Made by a program: the position numbers and the translations under genes. A stretch of 64,000 bases of DNA from assembly GCA_008711295.1 (NCBI GenBank), contig VUYV01000179.1:124001-188000 (forward strand), read 5' to 3'. Origin of the DNA: Anarhynchus alexandrinus. Lineage: Eukaryota > Chordata > Aves > Charadriiformes > Charadriidae. Numbering within the stretch: the stretch's first letter is position 1; the number at the start of each line of letters is the position of its first letter. Of the stretch, positions 46,827 to 58,520 are shown piece by piece. The notes under the pieces are model-generated. The model was given only the letters and a program-made list of their open reading frames with translations. It was not told where the DNA came from and ran no database searches.

Positions 46827-49800
46827 AATTACAGCTTGCTGTAGTTCTGCAGTCTTTGATTGTTAAGGATCCTAACTGATGAAGCTTTTCCTACAAAGTT
46901 TATATAGAAATGACATCAATCCCCTTTGAAATGCAAAATGCTAAGTCTGAAATGTGTTTCTGAAACAACATGCAAAACCTTTTATCTACCAAAAAAAGAA
47001 AAAAAATTCCTACCAAAGATTTTGCTCTCCTATATGCTAATTCTTTTGATATCAAATGATAGTTTTTAATTCATAAAATATTTTTTAATTCATATACTTA
47101 CATCTAACAGAAGACTGTTTATGTGAAACAAAGTGTCTGGGATCAATTACGCCATCAGAAAAAAAAAATGCAGAGGAGAAAGAGAGTTCATAGTCCATGA
47201 CTAAGTCTAATATGTCCTGTGCTTCTAAATTATTTTTATGTAGTAATAGCGACTGCAGTGGAAAGAGTCCTTTAACAGTTCAGTCTTTTCTCTCCAAAAA
47301 GATTAACTGTTGCATCTTTCAGAATGAGACCATTTTTTTCTTGAAATAGCAAAGATAGCAATTATTTCTGTAAAACCTCCTGTATTTTATGCACACACAT
47401 TTTTTCAGTTGCTTGAAATGGACTATCAGATGTAAGAAAGTATGCAAATGGAATGGATCATAAAACGATTCTAATATTTCTGAGAACAAAACTCTTTATT
47501 TCTGTTGCTAAGCAAATTAAAGACAAGAACAAGGTGGCTGCTGCAGAAGCAATATGAACATACCGTTGTACTGTTCATAGTCATGCTTGTACATCACTTG
47601 ATTATTACAAAAAATGTAAGTGGTGTTTTTTTCCTGAGATTAATCCATTGTGAAAATTGTGCATTTTGTAAGCAGAAAAAAACTTTGTGTAATTCCTACA
47701 TGTTAACTTCTCTTTCAACTGTGAAGCCATTGAAAGTTTTTCTCAAAAGATACATTTGTTATGTCTTAAATTACAGAAATATCAAAATATTTCCAGTTGT
47801 TTTTCACTTCTACACACTTAAGGTGGGAATAATCCATTTTCTGCTTCGTTATTTTTAAGGCAGCAATGAACTCACACAAGGAAATTTTGGAAAATAGGAA
47901 AAAAAGCAACTGTTGACAGTATATCAACATTCATAGCTAACAAAAATAAAAAGCAATTAAAAAAAAATTTAAAATAAGAATTTAAAAATAAAATAAATTT
48001 TTTAAAATAACAAATTTAAAAATAAAAAGCTAATTAAAAAAAGCTAATAAACCCAAAACTTTAAANATACAAAAGAAACATAAATTTTATCTTGTAGTTA
48101 ACGTAAAGAAATTTTTCATTCTTTGTATTTGCTAGAATTGTAACAGAATTCATAAAGCTTGAATAATGCAAACATTGAGGTGTGCCATTATAAACTGTTT
48201 ATTTTGACAGCTTAAGCACTAAGGAACATAACTGTTCACATGCTAAAAATTATTTTGTACTTCAAGTAGGATTCTCCTGTTGTTCTTTAAAGCTGACAAA
48301 ATTGACAGGTTGAGATTTGTATTTTATTTTTTTCACAGTATACTGAAACTTAGTAATACAATCTTAATACTAGAACAGTTTTACTTACATTGGCTGAAGT
48401 CAGTGTACCTTCATTTAAGAGTAAGGTCATAAATGGTCAGAGATGCAAACCTTATCTAAAAATAGATCATCTCACAGGAGGAAAATGGAAGGGACTTAAG
48501 TACTCTCAGGTGACTTTAGAATTTTGTAAGTATGTGACTGTTTAAAAATTAGATTATAGTAAACTCCATCAACACTTTCAAGAAAAGTATATTGTCTTTG
48601 CAGGACATGATTAATTTATTGAGCAATCTAACTTGACCAAACGCTTGAATATAGACTGGTAGTGTGAGAGACTGAGCTTTAATACTTGTACAATTTACTG
48701 TACCATTGCAATTTCAAATGCAACATTAGAAAAAATATGCTTATGCTATAAAAAAACTCAACCAGATTGTAGAATGATCTACATACTGATAGTCCTTAGG
48801 CTGAAACCCAAAATAAAGTTAACTCTTACTGTGCCTTTGAAAGGTTTTATGAAATTGCTAAGAAAAAGTGTCATGAAACATATTACTGTGGATAATCATT
48901 AGAATTTAAACAATGCAATAAAGGTTGTAACAATGCTGATGCAGTAAGAAAAATGATATGACTCTGGAATGACTTTCCAAAAAAGCTGTTTTGTTTTGGT
49001 TTTTTTTTTCCCCTGTGGTTGCTGCCTTATCCACCCAAAAGACACAGAGAACTGCCAGTAATCTCAGATGCTGGAACGCTCCTCCTTACAAGGCTTAACA
49101 CATTCTAAAGAACATGCTCTGTCTTCATTTCAGACATGTGTGTGCTCCTGCGACATAGAAAAAATAGTGACCTTCAGGATGGCCTAATATAGAGAAAATT
49201 ACGTCCCTGAAAGGACACTACATTAAACAAAATCAGTTATTTTCTGTTAATCTAAACGAACATTTTTTTGTTTACTTTTGTTTAAGGCTACCTGAGTTCA
49301 ATATGGAATGGCTCTTACGAAGTCCTATTTCTATAGTTACAAACAAAACCATGGTTAGGAGGGCTTTCAGTCACTAAGGCTGTCTGATAAGGAGCAGTCT
49401 GCACAATATTAACAGAAATTTAAGTGCTGCATCCAAACTGCCCACTGAAAACGGTCTTCATTCCATGCTGAGGGATGAGATCACCGTGAGTGGTGATTTC
49501 TATGAACTTCTCTATTGTGCCTCAAAAGTCCCTGAAACTTCAGCCTAGCCCTGCTTCCTTTTAAACATGCTGTGTGTCTTAAAAATGACATCGTTTTTCC
49601 TCTGAAGTAAATCATATTGAAACATTGTAGAAAACTAGAACTTATTTTTTGCATGGCACCGACAACTCCCTCTTCCATCCCTGGCTCAGTTTTTTCAATA
49701 AAAAAAGGGTTTGCAAAAATCATTGTCTTCATGTGAAATCTGTAATTCCTGCCTTGCATTGCTTACCTACAGTGGGTGGTCTTTAATGGTTAGAAAACAT

Positions 49801-49980
49801 TAGAATAGAAACTGCGAGCCTGGAGTTTTGAACAAAATAGGTGTCTGTCTCTTGGATTTCGTGCTTACACAGGTTTTTTTACAGAATTTCTACACACAGA
49901 GAAAAGTAGGAGGATGTGGCATCCTCCTGCACGCAGGCAGATGCTTTGATCCACCCCGCTTCAGTCTTTGATTAAAAGCT
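46827..49980. other. AT-rich unique sequence with an A/T low-complexity block
   Basis: No gene was recognised. A 117-codon plus frame (47505-47858) and a 92-codon minus frame (49481-49759) resemble nothing known. The 47940-48066 block is nearly pure A/T and contains one N. Confidence 0.6.
47940..48066. repeat. A/T-rich low-complexity block with an assembly N
   Basis: Words of AAAATAAAA, AATTTAAAA and AGCTAATTAAAA recur irregularly, ending at a single N (48066). The N marks unresolved sequence in a stretch that is hard to assemble. Confidence 0.85.
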
Positions 49981-50060
49981 TTGGGAATTTGCAGGTGTTC
50001 AATTAGTCACCAGAGGGAGCCCATATTATTTCATAAACAGAATAACAACAGACTAAAAAG
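49930..50060. promoter_or_regulatory. Candidate conserved element with CTCF-like site
   Basis: The 14-mer at 50007-50020 (TCACCAGAGGGAGC) fits the CTCF core consensus at about 12 of 14 positions. It sits in a block with TTTGATTAAAAGC and CAGGTG words and no repeat. CTCF binding cannot be shown from one motif by eye. Confidence 0.25.
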
Positions 50061-53000
50061 CAGGAGAGGGAAGATAACTTTTAGGGTGAGAGAGTGAGAG
50101 AACTGCTGTGTTTCACACAAACGCCCATGTTGCCCCCCACTCCTTGACAATCAGACACCAATACTTTGCTGTACAGTGCAGGGTGGAGTTCTCAGCAAGA
50201 AGAATATAAAGTAAATTTTGAGGAGGATGAGCACAAGCCCTCTTCTTTTTGGGCTATAAACGATCTTTGCATTTGCTGATGTAGTAAAGGATGCTGGCAA
50301 GGGATCCAAGTTACTAATATACAATAATAAAGTTCAGATGCTGGTAAAGCAAAATCCCAATTATCACAGAGCCACTTGGGTGACTCCGGATAATCAAAGA
50401 CAATAGAAAGGAACATGAGATTATACAGCTTGACTGTTAATCTGTTATAAGAGGATGTTGGGATAATGTAAGATTTTATTAAAGGGGTTTTCACTGGGAT
50501 TCTTCTCATGGCAATCATCTTCTCACAGCCCCCTATCATCTGGGAAACCTAACCTTCTGTGAATTGCAAGTAGGCTTTTGTTTCTTACTATATAACCTGT
50601 AACTCTCTCACTCCCCAGCTTCTGATTTCCTCCCTCACCTTATCAACAAAAAAAAATTTACTAAAAGTGATATTTTTTTATGAGTGTGCTATACCCCTAA
50701 CGACTCACTGATTCTGTTTGGATATCTTCCTTATTTACCAGGGAAATGGCCTTGAATGTATCACATTTCACTTAGCAGTATTTGCTGTTAGTATTCTCTG
50801 TGGAGATTTCTCTGTTTTGCCAATAAAGTGAAGGGAAAATTTTCTTTTGAAAGCTAATTTAGTAGATTTCTAGGTCTCATTTATAGAATTGCAGTGGTAA
50901 AATAACTATGCTTTGGAATTCACTGGAAGTTTTTATATTAAGACCTTATCTGCTTCATAGGGTATGGTAGGCATTCAAGTCAGCCTTTGAGGGAACTCTG
51001 TCATTGTTATAGCCTATATGAATTTTCCTGTTTCCACATATTAATTTTCCTGCAGATATCTACAAATGATCACAGTATTTCAGAAGTCTTTGTTTTTTGG
51101 GAGTGAATCATTGGTAGTGGAGCTGTCTTCCTGCCTAACAGAAGCTATCACCCTATCTGTGCCTTCACCCTTTAATTACAAGGCAATTAAATTCCCCACC
51201 GTTTGCAATATCTGTGTCCAGAATGAGTCATCACATCACATCACCTTTTTTTTTTTTCTTGCTTTTGCTATGTGCTTAGCAAGACATAGCTTAACATTTC
51301 CCTATCCCCATGGAGCTGGAGCTTTCTTCCTTTATTGTTATTTTTCTAAGCTTTACACCTTAGTTGGTCAGAGCTTTCTTGCATCATTGCATGAAAAAAA
51401 AAAAAAAGTCTGTTTCTCGCCACAACTCTATAATTTTGGGATGTATCCAATGACACCACATATAAAGGATGAAGTATGTCTGTGACTGATAAGTACAGAT
51501 TTTAAGAAAAAATATTCCATCTCCCACAAGGCTGGTACAGAATATCCAGCATTTAATTTTAGATAGGATCTCAAGCATTTGAAGAAACATTATTGCATAC
51601 TAAGAAGGAAATGATCTGAAAAGGTTTGGCTGTGATATATAAACAGATATATACAGATGTCACCGCAATGACTATAAACTGGCTTTATCAAAGTGGGCTT
51701 TACAGCACAGCTACGGTGAAGCTGCGTCCTTTATTTGCCAACTTTATTAGTGGTTCTGATGATGTCTTTGCAACTTGATCAGTTGCTGCTGTGCTTCAAC
51801 ACCAGTTTTTACTGCTAGACCTGATGCCATAGGTATCAGCAGGATGACCAAGCGAAGAGCAAGTAGTTTTCCTCCTGTGCTCTGCACTCTGTGTCCTTAC
51901 ATTAGAGATGGAACACAAGTATTTAGTAAGATATACTCGTGTTGCCCTTACCCAAGCCAGGGTCTTTCCTGAGTGTGCGGTGAAAAGAAAATCCCCTTTT
52001 CTCAGACTGAAGTGGCTGGATTCAGGTATTAATGTACCAAAGAAGGAGGGCAGGGGGAGAAAAGAAGCTTCTCTCTTTCAGACCAGCCGTTCACTAGCAG
52101 CAAGCTTACCAGGTTAGGACAATGTAGAGAAAGCAGATTGAAGGACAATTGCCCCTCTTTCAGACTTTGGGAAGGTTTGACATTAACTATATCAAGTGTA
52201 ATATTTACAGCTTTAGTAACTTGCACATAGTTTCTCTGGCTCCCAGATGGACCACCAAGTTTCCTTCACTTTGAAGTCCCAAATTCCCACATGGTACAGT
52301 CTATTAGGTTAGGATGAAGAGTTTTCCTGGTGAGTATCCTGCCCAAGTTCATCTGCAATGAGATGCTCAGTGCAGAATATATGTACTTCCTTCAAGTCTT
52401 TTGGCTTACTAGAGTTTGTGACCTACCTGTGATATCTGCTTTTTTCTTCCATTTCTCTGCAGCTTTGATGCACGGGCTTATTATTGTTAAAAGAATAAGT
52501 CTGTGCAGGGGACTTTGCTTTTGCCTCAGTTTTATATAACCTTTGTGTTAAAGTATTTGTTTGAAAGCTAAACGTTTTTGACCACCACATCTGCAGATGT
52601 ATGTGAATTTTGTGGTGTTGTTTTCTTTTTTCCTTAAAGTATCTCATTTAACCTACACACTTCTTTGGAAGGGTAATGTTGAGCTGAGGCATATAATTAA
52701 TCTGGGAGTTAAACAAACTTATTCTTATTATAGACACATAGTAGATCGGATGCTGATAACTTTATTCATAATAAACAACAATCAGCTCTGTTGATAGAGC
52801 CACTATCTCAGGGGGACCGCTTGCGGTGTACAGTATTACTCAAAATAAGTTCCCAGCATCATTTATCACACAGTGTATTCTAGTATGACTGGTATTATTA
52901 TGAATAATAATATATCAATAACTACAAGAATAATAATAATGGTGTTATAATGAATGTTCGGTCTCACGCAGTTGCAAGTTTTTCAGAGGATGTAAAATCA

Positions 53001-53869
53001 CAGGCAATACCCAGAACTGCCAATGTACAACACAAATATATAACAAGAACCAGCCCAGCCCTGAAGTACATTTTCAGAAGAACTGTTTGGGAGAGCAGTC
53101 AGACAAAAGACATCCCAAGAGCAACACGGAAGTTTAGTGGCAGAGACAAAAATAAAATTTAGATTTCCTTTCCTTGATTGTCTCTGCATTGAGCCATAGC
53201 ACCTCTTCTGAGAGATCTCTGACCCCTGAAATGTGTCCTTTTCCTAAGGTTTTCTTATATTAATCTCTCTGTTTTGCAAAAATAAAGACATTGATTTCTC
53301 TGAAAACAGTTCAAAACAATTTTCAAGCCTCTTTTTGATTCCTACCAGGTCCTAAGCTGTCCCCTCCTCCCACTAAAGCTGGGGGAAGGGCGGCAGAGTA
53401 GAGAGAGAATTGTTGAATACATTATTTTTTCTTAAATCTTGCAATTAATAGTTTGTATATTAAAAACTCAGACAGGCTTACACTCTACAATCCCATCAGT
53501 TAATGCAGTTTATGTATCTCCATTAGCACGCTTGCTCACTCAGCAGCCTTCTACCATATTTCCCTTAGTATCAAGTATATTGCTAACCTTTGCCAGGATA
53601 CTGCTGTATTAAGGTTATTAGCTGCCCTTGCTGTTTTTTCTAAAGTTCTTTGGCTTTTGAGACTCCTAATCGAATGCTTAAGAGTTATTTCATTGCTGTC
53701 TTCTGTGATGATATTATCTTCTTTTAAATACACTTTTTCTTTCCTGAATAGTCAGCACATCTCCATCTCATGGCAACATACACTCCAAAGAGTGCTAGTG
53801 GCCAAACTTTGCAATACTTTTGAGGGCTCCACAAGATGATAAATTGAATATAACGGAGTATGTGAACTC
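50061..53869. other. Unique AT-rich sequence, nothing recognised
   Basis: The longest frames are 139 codons (51066-51485, +) and 115 codons (50192-50539, -). Both are Phe/Leu/Ser-rich with no known domain. T and A runs lie at 51247-51259 and about 51393-51406. An ATA/ATT-rich stretch lies at 52892-52940. Confidence 0.6.
52892..52940. repeat. ATT/AAT-rich low-complexity tract
   Basis: Short interrupted runs of ATT and AAT triplets, including GAATAATAATA and AATAATAATAAT. Confidence 0.7.
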
Positions 53870-54290
53870 CTGCAACTCCTGGCTATATATATTATAATTA
53901 AGTGGGAGATGTGCTGATTATCACATAATACAGACGCATTATGTACAAAATAGGCACCAAGAGGAAAGAACGTGCTTTGGTTTTATCACTCACTATTACG
54001 AGAACGAAAGGGCCCAGGTATGCATAATTATAAACTGCAAATGTCATGCCTCCTCTCCCTCCTTCCATCATCGAGAAAAATCATCAGATTAAGAAAAGAA
54101 GCGATGCCCTGGGTCTTGCTTATTAGCCACGCAAACTCAGAGAACAAAAAGCTCACAAGTACTGTCTGCAGTAAAAGAGCTTTTATATCTCAGGAGTTAA
54201 ATTCTGATTTCAGTTCTCACGGGACTCAAGAAAAGAAGAAGCATAATTAATCTGGTAAAGGATGAATATCAACAGCAGCTGCTTCCAAAT
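53870..54290. promoter_or_regulatory. Candidate conserved non-coding element
   Basis: This repeat-free block retains CpGs (ATTACGAGAACGAAAG, CATCGAG, CACGGG). It holds several homeodomain or octamer-like words, for example TATGCATAATTATAAACTGC starting near 54019, and GTGCTGATTATCAC. It resembles vertebrate conserved enhancers in texture. A 92-codon plus frame (53972-54250) lies across it but encodes nothing I recognise. Confidence 0.25.
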
Positions 54291-55257
54291 GGAATGCAAG
54301 AAATACAAAACAAAGTTTAAGGGGCTAAATCAAGCAAAGCATCTTTCTTGACATTGATAAGAAATCCTCAGATCTCAAATAAACCACCTCTAACTAGCCC
54401 CAAAAGCTATAAGCCTCATAGATTTTCCATCCCATTTCTGTCTTCTTCCTTTAGTATCTCTTCCTACATCTGTAAAAATCAAGAAGTGATGATTTCCAGA
54501 GATGATGACCATTTAGAGCCATCAGTGACTTAATCTGGAAAAAACCCTCTAAACAGAGTACTTTGAGGTCATTCTCTACCCTTGAATGCAACCTTTTACA
54601 GACAGGATCCTTGTGAGGTGTGTCCTTTTCTTATTCTACTGCTCTAATTATTTCAGTTTGTTTCCAAAAAGCAGGTGGAAAGCCAATGTCTGCACAGCTG
54701 CGTTAATGATAATCTCCTAGTAAAGATGTGGGTCACCTGTCTACTCGTTTTTAGCTACTCACACTGCCCTGCTTTGTTTTCTCCTTCAATTTCTGAATAT
54801 TTTCTTTCTCGTTTTTGTCTTCTAACATATTTAAAGAACCTCTTATGTTTATCTTAATATTCTTCAGCAGTACTGCTTCATTATTCCCATTTGTACTTTC
54901 AGTGCTGTCTTTATAGTCCCCCTGTTTCTTCACATAAAATTCAGATACTGCAGATCTTTTCTTTCCTATAATTTTTAAAGCTCTGTTTTGCATTCATTTA
55001 ACTTAAAAGACATATCAGTCATCCACACTGAAGTTTAATGCTTGGGTTTACATAATAGTATATTCCCTTTCTAAGCTTGCTCTACCACCTCCCCACACCT
55101 TTAGTTAATTTTGTCAACATTATCTCTTTCTAATAAGCACTACCTGTTTATATCACTTATTACATGGTTAATGGTATTAAATGTGACTGTTTTAAAGTTT
55201 AATTAACCTGAGTTTCTATTCAAAATGACATCCAACAAGTGAAATTTGAAACTGTAT

Positions 55258-55304
55258 TCAATAATAATAATAATTATCATTATTGTTAATTTATTTATTT
55301 ATTA
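55258..55304. repeat. (AAT)n/(ATT)n/(TTTA)n low-complexity tract
   Basis: About five AAT units, an ATT stretch, then three TTTA units. The AAT and ATT parts could fold back on one another. Confidence 0.8.
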
Positions 55305-55583
55305 GAAGTCAAAATTTGTAAGAGTCACTTCCTTTATCACAGCCTGTTCATTTGACATTACAGATGTTATCCACTTTTTGGTATGTCTTGTAGACAGAGG
55401 TTTTCCCCCTTTTATCCCTTGATCCTTAGCTTTAACAATTAATTTGCAGTAAATACAAGTCCTCAGTTTTTACTGTGATTTTAGATCTTTGAAAACACCT
55501 TGCCACCTTGGATTGAAGGATGATGAATATTTTCTGTAATGTTACTCAATATCCAATAAATCAGCCCAAACCATGTCTTAAAA

Positions 55584-55619
55584 TTCTCTAATTAGAGAAT
55601 TAGCTCTCTAATTCTCTAA
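55584..55619. other. Nested perfect palindrome and 12-bp hairpin
   Basis: TTCTCTAATTAGAGAA (55584-55599) is a perfect 16-bp palindrome. Overlapping it, TTAGAGAATTAG (55592-55603) is the exact inverted repeat of CTAATTCTCTAA (55608-55619) with a 4-nt CTCT loop. The two alternative folds are mutually exclusive. The TAATTA core would also suit homeodomain binding. Confidence 0.8.
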
Positions 55620-57699
55620 CAGAGCTGCAGAAACTATGCTTTGTTTACCTTTCTCTTTTCCTTCTCCTTATTGGCCTAGAGAACATAAGGAAAATTGAAT
55701 GTTGATTATGGTACAACAAAGCAAACAAAACAGGTATTTCTAACAGAAATTATCAAAGATTTCAGATCTCAACAGGCAAAAATCAGCATCATTTCACAGG
55801 AGCAGTATCAATACATAGATTTAAACTGGCTGAGTGCAATGAAACACACTGCATTGCAGGCATGCATTTCTGGGTCTCTGGGTTATTCCTTCAGTAACTT
55901 TGGAACCTCTTGACCAATTCCACCCAAATTTAATATATAGGGTGGAGTTAGCAAATAAAATGACATACTATAAATTCTTTGGCTTTTTTTTTAAAGTAGA
56001 ACTACCCTATTGATGCCTCCAATAAGGATGAAGTTGAGCTCAATCCTTATTAGACAACAGAGTACGTACTCTCACATGTGACATTATGCCCAGCAAAAGG
56101 AAGCTTTGGCTGGAATTTGAAGCTTACTGGGCAGCACAGACACAAAGTAATATGAAACCAAGCTTTATTAGTCCCATGTTCCGCATAATTTGTGTCATGT
56201 AATTGTATTATTCCTTGTCTTTGAGTATGTCATGATTAAAATTCTTAAATGTATATTTCCTGGGCTTCCCACAGCTACAGCTGCCAATGAACCTGTGAGT
56301 GCTCAGGTTCCCTGAATTCGGGCCCCAAGGATCCTGAATTGAGTGCTCACAAAATGAACATAAATAATTGCAAGGTGCATTTTTGTCCTATTTTGACTGG
56401 GACATTATTTGCATATTTCATAACACATTTTCAACCATGCTCTTCTGTAGCAATGTAGAAAATTATTTTTCCACAGTTAGAGCATTTATAGTACTAATAA
56501 AGAAGAAAGTATGTTTGATGAGAGAGCTTTACAAAGAGTCATTGAGCACTCATCTCAAATTTGTGGTTTTGATGCTTTCCCACAGTGTTAGCAGAGGCCC
56601 TCAACCAAACTCTTTGAAGAAACAAATTATTATAGCTACTTTCAACTGAAACTATGACAGTTCACACAAGCTCCCTTCTGCGCGGTACACACACCAGTGA
56701 AAGAAGAACAGGAACAGAATCAGAGCTCTAAGAACACCAGCAGAGGGGAAATGATACATACATTGCAAATGCGGTGGGTTTTTTTCAAGAGACATTAATT
56801 AAAACTGGTAAAACTTAGATTTAATGTCACGGGAAAAGATGTTTTGGGGCAGATCTCTGTTCTAAATCAGGATGAAATGTTTTGTAGGACTTCTGCTTAT
56901 TTTACACTGTTTCTTGGGATGCAGTTCTAACCATGGATCCTTTGCTATGATGTATCATGTCAAGGTATTTTGCAGCAGTATGACATCACACTAGGGTGTG
57001 TTAATAGTGTAACGTTGACTCCAAGCTAAAACGACGATAGTATTCCTCTTAGTAGTATACTGTTAATTAGAACACTTAAGGGAGGAGGGGTTGTTGTTCA
57101 TAAAGCTTTGGCAGAGAGAGAAGGACAAGGAAAATGAGTATCTGTCCTGACTAGAGGGTGCCCAATCTCTTGTGTGAGTAACTAATCTGGGATAAAAAAC
57201 ATAAAAGTAAAGCAATGGCAAGAGAAAGCAGGAGGATGCAGACGGTACCATTTCACAATGCCTTGAGTCCAGAGTCTTTACAATACTATGTGGTAGTTCC
57301 CCTTAATCACTTTAATGGTTCTGTGAAACTATATGAAATAAACCAATAAATCATAAACAGACCTTTTTCAATAATTTCATGAAGACTAGCAACTACATTA
57401 AGACTAGCAAATGAGGATAGGTATATTAATATCATCTCAGAAGTATTTAGTTCAACTTAGCACACGTTTGTTGTCCTGCCAATACTTCCACTTTTGGTGG
57501 TAAATTACTGTTTTCAGCAGTACAATACTGCCTTAGCACAAGAGGGGATGTTCTCCATCTTTTCCCGACATCTAACAGCTTGTGGTGTGGGATTTTTGAG
57601 AAAACGCTTCCTGCAAGTGTTCAAACTTAGCACCTGAAGAATCTGATATCAGACTTGCTAACGTTGGATGAAGCCTGTATAATTGCAGGATTCTGGGCT

Positions 57700-58520
57700 C
57701 ACCAATATAGACAGTATGAGGTAATGCATTCACACGGATAAGGGACCAGACTGTCGTACCGGAATTAGCTCTTTTCTATTAGCACAGGTGGTAGAAAAAG
57801 GTCCCAGGCTTAGCTGTTTCATTGCTAGCTGGCTGATAATTCCAGATTTACTTTCTTCCATATGCTATGCAGCGCACAAAACAGTGCAGAGTGTGCCTAG
57901 AGATTGTCTTGGTTACACGCCATCACGCATTCTGCGCAACACCTCGCCCCAGTACTGTGTAGCTAAACTTATTGTAGCTCCCTACTTAAGGGGGCCTGGG
58001 GAGGCAGGGAAGAAAAACAAAGCACTACAGCTCACTGTATTTTCAGGTGTAATGGTGCTTGAAAAAATATCTTGACTTCTAATTTTTTATTTTTTTTTTT
58101 TGGTATTACATTCTGGCAGTTTCATGTGTATCTTGCCTAGTAAATAGAATTATTATTATATAAGTGCAAGGTATTATTACGACTCGTGCAGCAGCCTGTA
58201 CACAGTGTGTTGGTTTCATTAAAATTCAGGCCTAGATGGCTGCTGAGTGTTGGAAAGTACATTACCAATATAACTGAATTGATTTTGCTGAACCCATTGA
58301 AAGTGAAAGCACTGGGCCTAATTTGTCTAGATTTGAGAAAAAAATAAAAATGATGCTTTACCGCACAACAGATCCATTTATAATGCCAGACAGCATAATA
58401 CAGACAGAGTAAACAATGTCCTGAAAAACAGACACAAAGGTCAGTTAAAGGAAAACATGCAGAACAAAATCTGATTACATGCAGGTTGCTACAAAATGCA
58501 GTACTAAAATCACTCCTAGT
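57700..58520. promoter_or_regulatory. Candidate conserved non-coding element
   Basis: A repeat-free block broken only by a T12 run (58090-58101). It contains a CAGGTG E-box (57784-57789), CpG-retaining words (CACACGGATAAGG, CGTACCGGAATTAG, TTACGACTCG) and repeated TAAT/ATTA cores. The texture resembles developmental enhancers. A 95-codon plus frame (57788-58075) overlaps but matches nothing known. Confidence 0.25.
58090..58101. repeat. Poly-T run (12 nt)
   Basis: Pure T homopolymer following a shorter T run within the candidate conserved block. Confidence 0.9.

Larger units (their letters stand above)
54291..57699. other. Unique AT-rich sequence with a palindrome cluster
   Basis: No gene was recognised. 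The longest frames are 93 codons (56368-56649, +) and 80 codons (54751-54993, -). An AAT/ATT/TTTA tract lies at 55258-55304 and a nested palindrome at 55584-55619. Confidence 0.6.

Noticed and set aside
51066..51485. A 139-codon plus-strand frame
   Set aside because: It passes through T13 and A14 homopolymer runs and encodes a low-complexity Phe/Lys-rich peptide. Chance is the better explanation.
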